From: OMIS01 sp044350895
GTDB taxonomy: Bacteria > Patescibacteriota > Microgenomatia > UBA1400 > PJMF01
Direction: 5' to 3'
Assembly: GCA_044350895.1 (NCBI GenBank)
Contig: JBILGT010000013.1
Span: 1-35,919, forward strand
Length of the DNA: 35,919 bases
The position numbers and the translations under genes were made by a program. Within the stretch, counting starts at the first letter, position 1; the number at the start of each line of letters is the position of its first letter. This document shows positions 32,841 to 35,919 of the stretch, in pieces. The notes under the pieces were generated by a model. The model saw nothing but the letters and a program-made list of their open reading frames with translations, did no database searches and was not told where the DNA came from.

Positions 32841-34544
32841 ATGCAACAGCATGGTTCAACCACAGACGCAACGTCTACAACAACTCCTACTAAGTTTATT
32901 TTTGTCTCCGGCGGAGTCCTTTCAGGACTTGGCAAGGGCATTACTGCCGCCTCTTTAGGGCTGCTGCTCAAGAACAGAGGATTCTCTGTCACCAACATCA
33001 AGTGTGAGAACTATCTCAACCTTGATTCTGGCAACATCAATCCTGTCGAGCACGGTGATGTTTTCTTGTGTGAAGATGGGTTGGAAGCAGATCTTGATCT
33101 TGGATCATATGAGCGTTTCCTTTCTCAAGAAGTGGGACATAAAAACTTCACAACCATGGGTCAAGTTTACTCAAGTGTTATTCAAAACACTCGTGATCTG
33201 CACTTCAATGGTGCGACCGTTGATGCCATTCCATTCGTCCCCGATGAAGTTATTCGCAGAATTAAAGATACTGCCAAAGGCTTTGATATTATTTTGGTAG
33301 AACTCGGTGGCACTGCTGGTGAATACCAGAATGCAATTTACTATGAAGCCTACCGCATCATGAAACTCAAGTATCCAGCAGACGTTATTCATGTTCACGT
33401 CACATACTTCCCACGCCCGGCACATATCAATGAGCTCAAGTCCAAACCCACCCAACTTTCAGTCAAATTGTTGAATGGCATGGGAATTCAGCCTGAATTT
33501 ATCGTCGGAAGAGCAGAAGTTGTGATTGATGAGAAAAGAAAAGCTAAAGTGGCTTACTACTGCAACATGGAAACAGATCACGTTATCTCCAATCCTGACT
33601 GCGACACCATTTACGAACTGCCACTTATTTTTAGTGAGCAAAAATTTGATGAGTTGGTACTTGAGAAACTTAGCCTACCATCTGGTAAAAGCAACCTCAA
33701 ATCATGGAGGGAACTCGTTGAAAAAATCAAGAAACCTCAGAAAAAGACAGTCAAAATCGCTATCATTGCTAAGTACATTGCGACAGGTGATTATGAATTG
33801 AAAGATTCATATTATTCCTTGATTGAATCGCTTAACTTCGCAAGTTGGAATAACACGATTGGCATTACCTTAGACTTCATCAATGCCGAACAACTTGAAA
33901 AAGATACTCCTAATGCCGTTCAGCGCCTGAAAGACGCAGACGGTATTATTGTCCCAATTGGTTGGGGAGAGCGCGGTGTTGAAGGCAAGATCAAGGCAAT
34001 TACGTATGCCCGTGAAAAGAAAGTGCCATACCTCGGTCTTTGTTATGGTATGCAGCTGGCTTCCGTCGAGTTTGCCCGCAACAAATGTGGTCTCGAAGGA
34101 GCACACACTACCGAAGTGAATCCTGATACCAAGCACCCAATCATTCATAGTATTCCATTTGACCCACACTACCAGAAAATCAAAGGTGAAGGTGCCAGTA
34201 TGCGCCTGGGCGCGTATGACTGTGTCCTCAAGCCTGGTACACTAGTCCACGAGATCTACAGCAAGCATGATGCATTTAAAGACAGTAAGAAGAATCTTAT
34301 TTCTGAGCGTCACCGCCACAGATTTGAGTTCAATAATGCCTATCGTAAACCTCTTGAAGATGCAGGATTTGTGATTTCTGGCACGTCACCAGATGACTTT
34401 TTTGTGGAAATGATCGAATTACCACGAGAAATACATCCATTTTTCGTTGCAACACAGGCACATCCTGAGTATAAATCTCAACCATTGAGCCCACATCCAA
34501 TGTTTGTAGAGTTCTTGAAAGCAGCCGAAAAGTCAGCATCTTAA
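32841..34544 (+). CDS. pyrG: CTP synthase, divergent form
   Basis: A 567-residue protein with both CTP synthase domains. The synthetase part has VSGGVLSGLGKGITAASLG (residues 22-40) and GDVFLCEDGLEADLDLGSYERF. The glutaminase part has GLCYGMQLA with nucleophile Cys401, and AHPEY with His541/Glu543. It makes CTP from UTP with glutamine. Several normally near-invariant stretches differ. The usual K-DPY-N-D-GT-SP-QHGEV is KCENYLNLDSGNINPVEHGDV. The GGT-GDIES-PF-EA equivalent is GGTAGEYQNAIYYEA. The PGGFG-RG turn is PIGWGERG. Active-site Lys and P-loop remain. A leader of unrelated sequence (about 16 residues) precedes the core. Confidence 0.92.
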   Translation: MQQHGSTTDATSTTTPTKFIFVSGGVLSGLGKGITAASLGLLLKNRGFSVTNIKCENYLNLDSGNINPVEHGDVFLCEDGLEADLDLGSYERFLSQEVGHKNFTTMGQVYSSVIQNTRDLHFNGATVDAIPFVPDEVIRRIKDTAKGFDIILVELGGTAGEYQNAIYYEAYRIMKLKYPADVIHVHVTYFPRPAHINELKSKPTQLSVKLLNGMGIQPEFIVGRAEVVIDEKRKAKVAYYCNMETDHVISNPDCDTIYELPLIFSEQKFDELVLEKLSLPSGKSNLKSWRELVEKIKKPQKKTVKIAIIAKYIATGDYELKDSYYSLIESLNFASWNNTIGITLDFINAEQLEKDTPNAVQRLKDADGIIVPIGWGERGVEGKIKAITYAREKKVPYLGLCYGMQLASVEFARNKCGLEGAHTTEVNPDTKHPIIHSIPFDPHYQKIKGEGASMRLGAYDCVLKPGTLVHEIYSKHDAFKDSKKNLISERHRHRFEFNNAYRKPLEDAGFVISGTSPDDFFVEMIELPREIHPFFVATQAHPEYKSQPLSPHPMFVEFLKAAEKSAS

Positions 34545-34561
34545 TAAACCAGTGCTGTGCC

Positions 34562-34590
34562 TTGCATAATTGAAAAGGCTCGAGTACAAT
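34562..34590 (+). promoter_or_regulatory. Promoter of rplS
   Basis: TTGCAT (34562-34567) and TACAAT (34585-34590) are exactly 17 bp apart; 11 nt separate the -10 from the ATG at 34602. It overlaps the upstream in-frame GTG at 34557, which is therefore not the start. Confidence 0.6.
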
Positions 34591-34601
34591 ATCCTATCTG
34601 T

Positions 34602-34949
34602 ATGGCATTATCATTTACACACACCGATTCAACAGTATCCATTGGAGACACCATTCGTGTTCACCAAGAAATTAGTGAAGGTGACAAATCACGCGTTCAA
34701 ATTTTTGAAGGTTTAGTGATTGCTATCAAGAACTCTGGATCTGGTAAATCTTTCACTGTTCGCCGCATGGGCGCAAATGGTGTTGGTGTTGAGCGTATCT
34801 ATCCATTACAGATGCCTGGTCTTAAAAACATTCAGGTTAAAACAAGAGGTGAAGTAAAACGCAGTAAGTTGTACTACTTACGTGACCGCGTTGGTAAAGC
34901 TGCTATCCGCATCAAAGAGAAGAAAAACAACACTCCTCGACCTGTTTAA
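34602..34949 (+). CDS. rplS: 50S ribosomal protein L19
   Basis: A 115-residue L19 with the family sequence: GDTIRVHQEISEGDKSRVQIFEGLVIAIKN, SFTVRRMGANGVGVERIYPLQMPGLKNI, and the basic RRSKLYYLRDRVGKAA-like end (KRSKLYYLRDRVGKAAIRIKEKK). It sits at the 30S-50S interface. In many bacteria it is with rpsP, rimM and trmD; here it stands alone behind pyrG with its own leaderless promoter. Downstream lie T8 and T7 runs without a clear hairpin. Confidence 0.96.
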   Translation: MALSFTHTDSTVSIGDTIRVHQEISEGDKSRVQIFEGLVIAIKNSGSGKSFTVRRMGANGVGVERIYPLQMPGLKNIQVKTRGEVKRSKLYYLRDRVGKAAIRIKEKKNNTPRPV

Positions 34950-34970
34950 TTTTTTTTCATTTTTTTAACT

Positions 34971-34999
34971 TTGCATTGTAGTCTCAGTTTCAGTATAGT
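34971..34999 (+). promoter_or_regulatory. Promoter of the beta-helix protein gene
   Basis: TTGCAT (34971-34976) and TATAGT (34994-34999) are exactly 17 bp apart, with 8 nt to the ATG at 35008. The same TTGCAT -35 is used at rplS. Confidence 0.6.
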
Positions 35000-35007
35000 T
35001 ACTTGAG

Positions 35008-35811
35008 ATGAAATTGGTTATTTTCTTGTACTTACTTTGTGTCTTTTTTCAAACTTCGGCAGTCGTGTTTGCTACTGGCTGTGATTTTACCGTCGGGCAA
35101 AATGAGCAGTACACCACTATCAAAGCTGCGGTAACCGCAGCAGAAGTTGGAGATGTAGCAGGTAAAACTATTTGTGTGAAAGATAATAAAGTCTATACCG
35201 ACAAAATTGTGATTTCAAAGTCTGGCCAGTCAGGCAGTCCGTTTACAATAAAAAAGCATCCTGATTCTGCCAACAAACCAAAAATTAGAGATAACACCCC
35301 GTTTACACCAGATTCATATGGCTACACGTTTTTTCATGTACGCGGTGCAAGTTATGTAGTGGTTGAAGATTTGGAAATTGAGCGCTCGGCTGGTGTGGGA
35401 ATGCAAGCCTCCAACGGTAGTTTTGTGACAATCAAAAGCATCACCATCCATGACACCTTAAATGCATCACTGAAACTGCTGGGTTCTCAACACTCTACGA
35501 TTGATGGCTGCGTGGTCTATGCAGGCGCATGGGCAGAATCTCCGCAGTGTATTGCAGATCCTGTTTGTGAAACGGTACCCTCAAAAGTTCCTGCCACAGT
35601 CAACATGATTGATAGTAATAACACTGTCATTCAAAACTGTACTATCTTTAATTCGTACGGAAACGTGCTCTCAAGTGTCAAAAGTGTTGATACAAAAATT
35701 CTGAATAACACCGTCTACGATTCATTTCGTCCACTGATTCACATTGACCAAGCCTCAGAAATTACCATTGAAAATAATCTGGTATATAACACTAGGGGCT
35801 TGCCTAGATAA
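35008..35811 (+). pseudogene. Secreted right-handed beta-helix protein, 3' end cut off by an insertion
   Basis: A 267-residue frame with a signal peptide (1-22, cut after VFA) and a right-handed parallel beta-helix region. PbH1-like rungs repeat about every 22-24 residues (YVVVEDLEIERSAG; FVTIKSITIHDT; HSTIDGCVVYAG; NTVIQNCTIFNS; DTKILNNTVYDS; EITIENNLVYNT). Such folds bind or cleave polysaccharides; no catalytic residues are identifiable. The frame stops abruptly in the middle of a rung (NTRGLPR) exactly where transposon-like DNA begins at about 35795. The original C-terminus is therefore probably missing. The last 4-5 codons come from the inserted DNA. Confidence 0.65.
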
Positions 35812-35919
35812 CGCCCGAAACCTTGTATAATTTTAGTAATATATTGAGTCGTTTTTGCATATCATTTCTGTGATTAAATCTCCATTCTGATTCTAGCAGG
35901 AAGTTACCAAATTGTTTTC
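35795..35919. mobile_element. End of an IS1595-like insertion element
   Basis: A likely element end begins at GGGG (35795-35798), with CTAGG/CCTAG hairpin arms (35792-35806). It lies directly behind the interrupted beta-helix gene and contains a transposase C-terminus on the minus strand. The other end and the target duplication are outside the window, so the boundary is inferred from the break in the beta-helix frame. Confidence 0.5.
35804..35919 (-). CDS. Transposase C-terminal fragment, IS1595/ISXO2-like
   Basis: Reading in from the right edge, 37 codons end with TAG at 35804-35806. The peptide includes FLLESEWRFNHRND followed by a Lys/Leu-rich helix (MQKRLNILLKLYK). The (E/F)-W-RFN-R motif near the C-terminus is typical of DDE transposases of the IS1595 (ISXO2) family, where the last Glu of the catalytic triad lies just upstream. 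The catalytic part is outside the window. The short length keeps the call tentative. Confidence 0.55.
   Translation of the reverse strand, partial: KQFGNFLLESEWRFNHRNDMQKRLNILLKLYKVSGVI

Noticed and set aside
34557..34949. rplS starting at GTG 34557
   Set aside because: The first 15 codons cover the -35 and -10 boxes and do not match L19, which starts cleanly at 34602.
34949..34970. Rho-independent terminator after rplS
   Set aside because: There are T8 and T7 runs but no stable hairpin in front of them.
1..35919. CRISPR array, prophage, toxin-antitoxin or restriction system
   Set aside because: No regularly spaced direct repeats, phage structural genes, nuclease or methylase specificity genes are visible; the only mobile DNA is at the right edge.

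Overview
The window reads as a dense segment of a small bacterial chromosome, most likely from the Candidate Phyla Radiation (Patescibacteria). Microgenomates-type lineages are my best guess, but no rRNA is present to confirm it. The signs are short intergenic gaps, ATGA overlaps, GatCAB, a LemA/HtpX pair, a secreted DUF2341/fibronectin protein, many small unrecognised proteins and mostly leaderless-type promoters. TAA, TAG and TGA all end well-recognised genes, so the code is the standard bacterial one.

Left part (1-8.2 kb): a truncated membrane protein, a decayed remnant (510-835), two unknown minus-strand genes (one with a KPVIYLYP domain), an ABC exporter with an odd insertion in its ATPase domain, a tiny DnaJ-type zinc-finger protein behind a hairpin-rich leader, a YdeI-like protein, a three-gene unknown minus-strand operon (7513 to 5317) and a small gene broken by an in-frame TGA. 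Surface block (8.3-13.5 kb): a 1288-residue secreted protein with DUF2341, Fn3 and SGNH-esterase-like domains, a translationally coupled 48-codon signal-peptide ORF, a nonsense-riddled pseudogene and a small secreted Cys protein.

Middle (13.5-24.5 kb): a FtsW/RodA protein, rplU, a THUMP/Trm11-like methyltransferase, rpmA, an unknown protein, parB and lepB. A polysaccharide operon follows (Wzx-type flippase, GT2 glycosyltransferase, Wzy/O-antigen-ligase-like protein). Then come an Ig-like membrane protein, an HD hydrolase, a double-LysM protein and three minus-strand tRNAs: Thr(CGT), Gly(CCC) and Asp(GTC).

Right part (24.8-35.9 kb): lemA-htpX-gatC-gatA-gatB-dnaE run on one strand with overlaps or small gaps. 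They are followed by pyrG (a divergent CTP synthase), rplS and a secreted beta-helix protein. The beta-helix gene appears to be cut off by an IS1595-like element whose transposase C-terminus reads in from the right edge.

The most striking global feature is promoter placement. At many genes a -10 hexamer, often with a -35 box 16-18 bp upstream, ends only 6-11 nt before the start codon, which predicts leaderless or nearly leaderless mRNAs. Genes inside operons, and a few single genes, use AAGGA-type ribosome binding sites instead.
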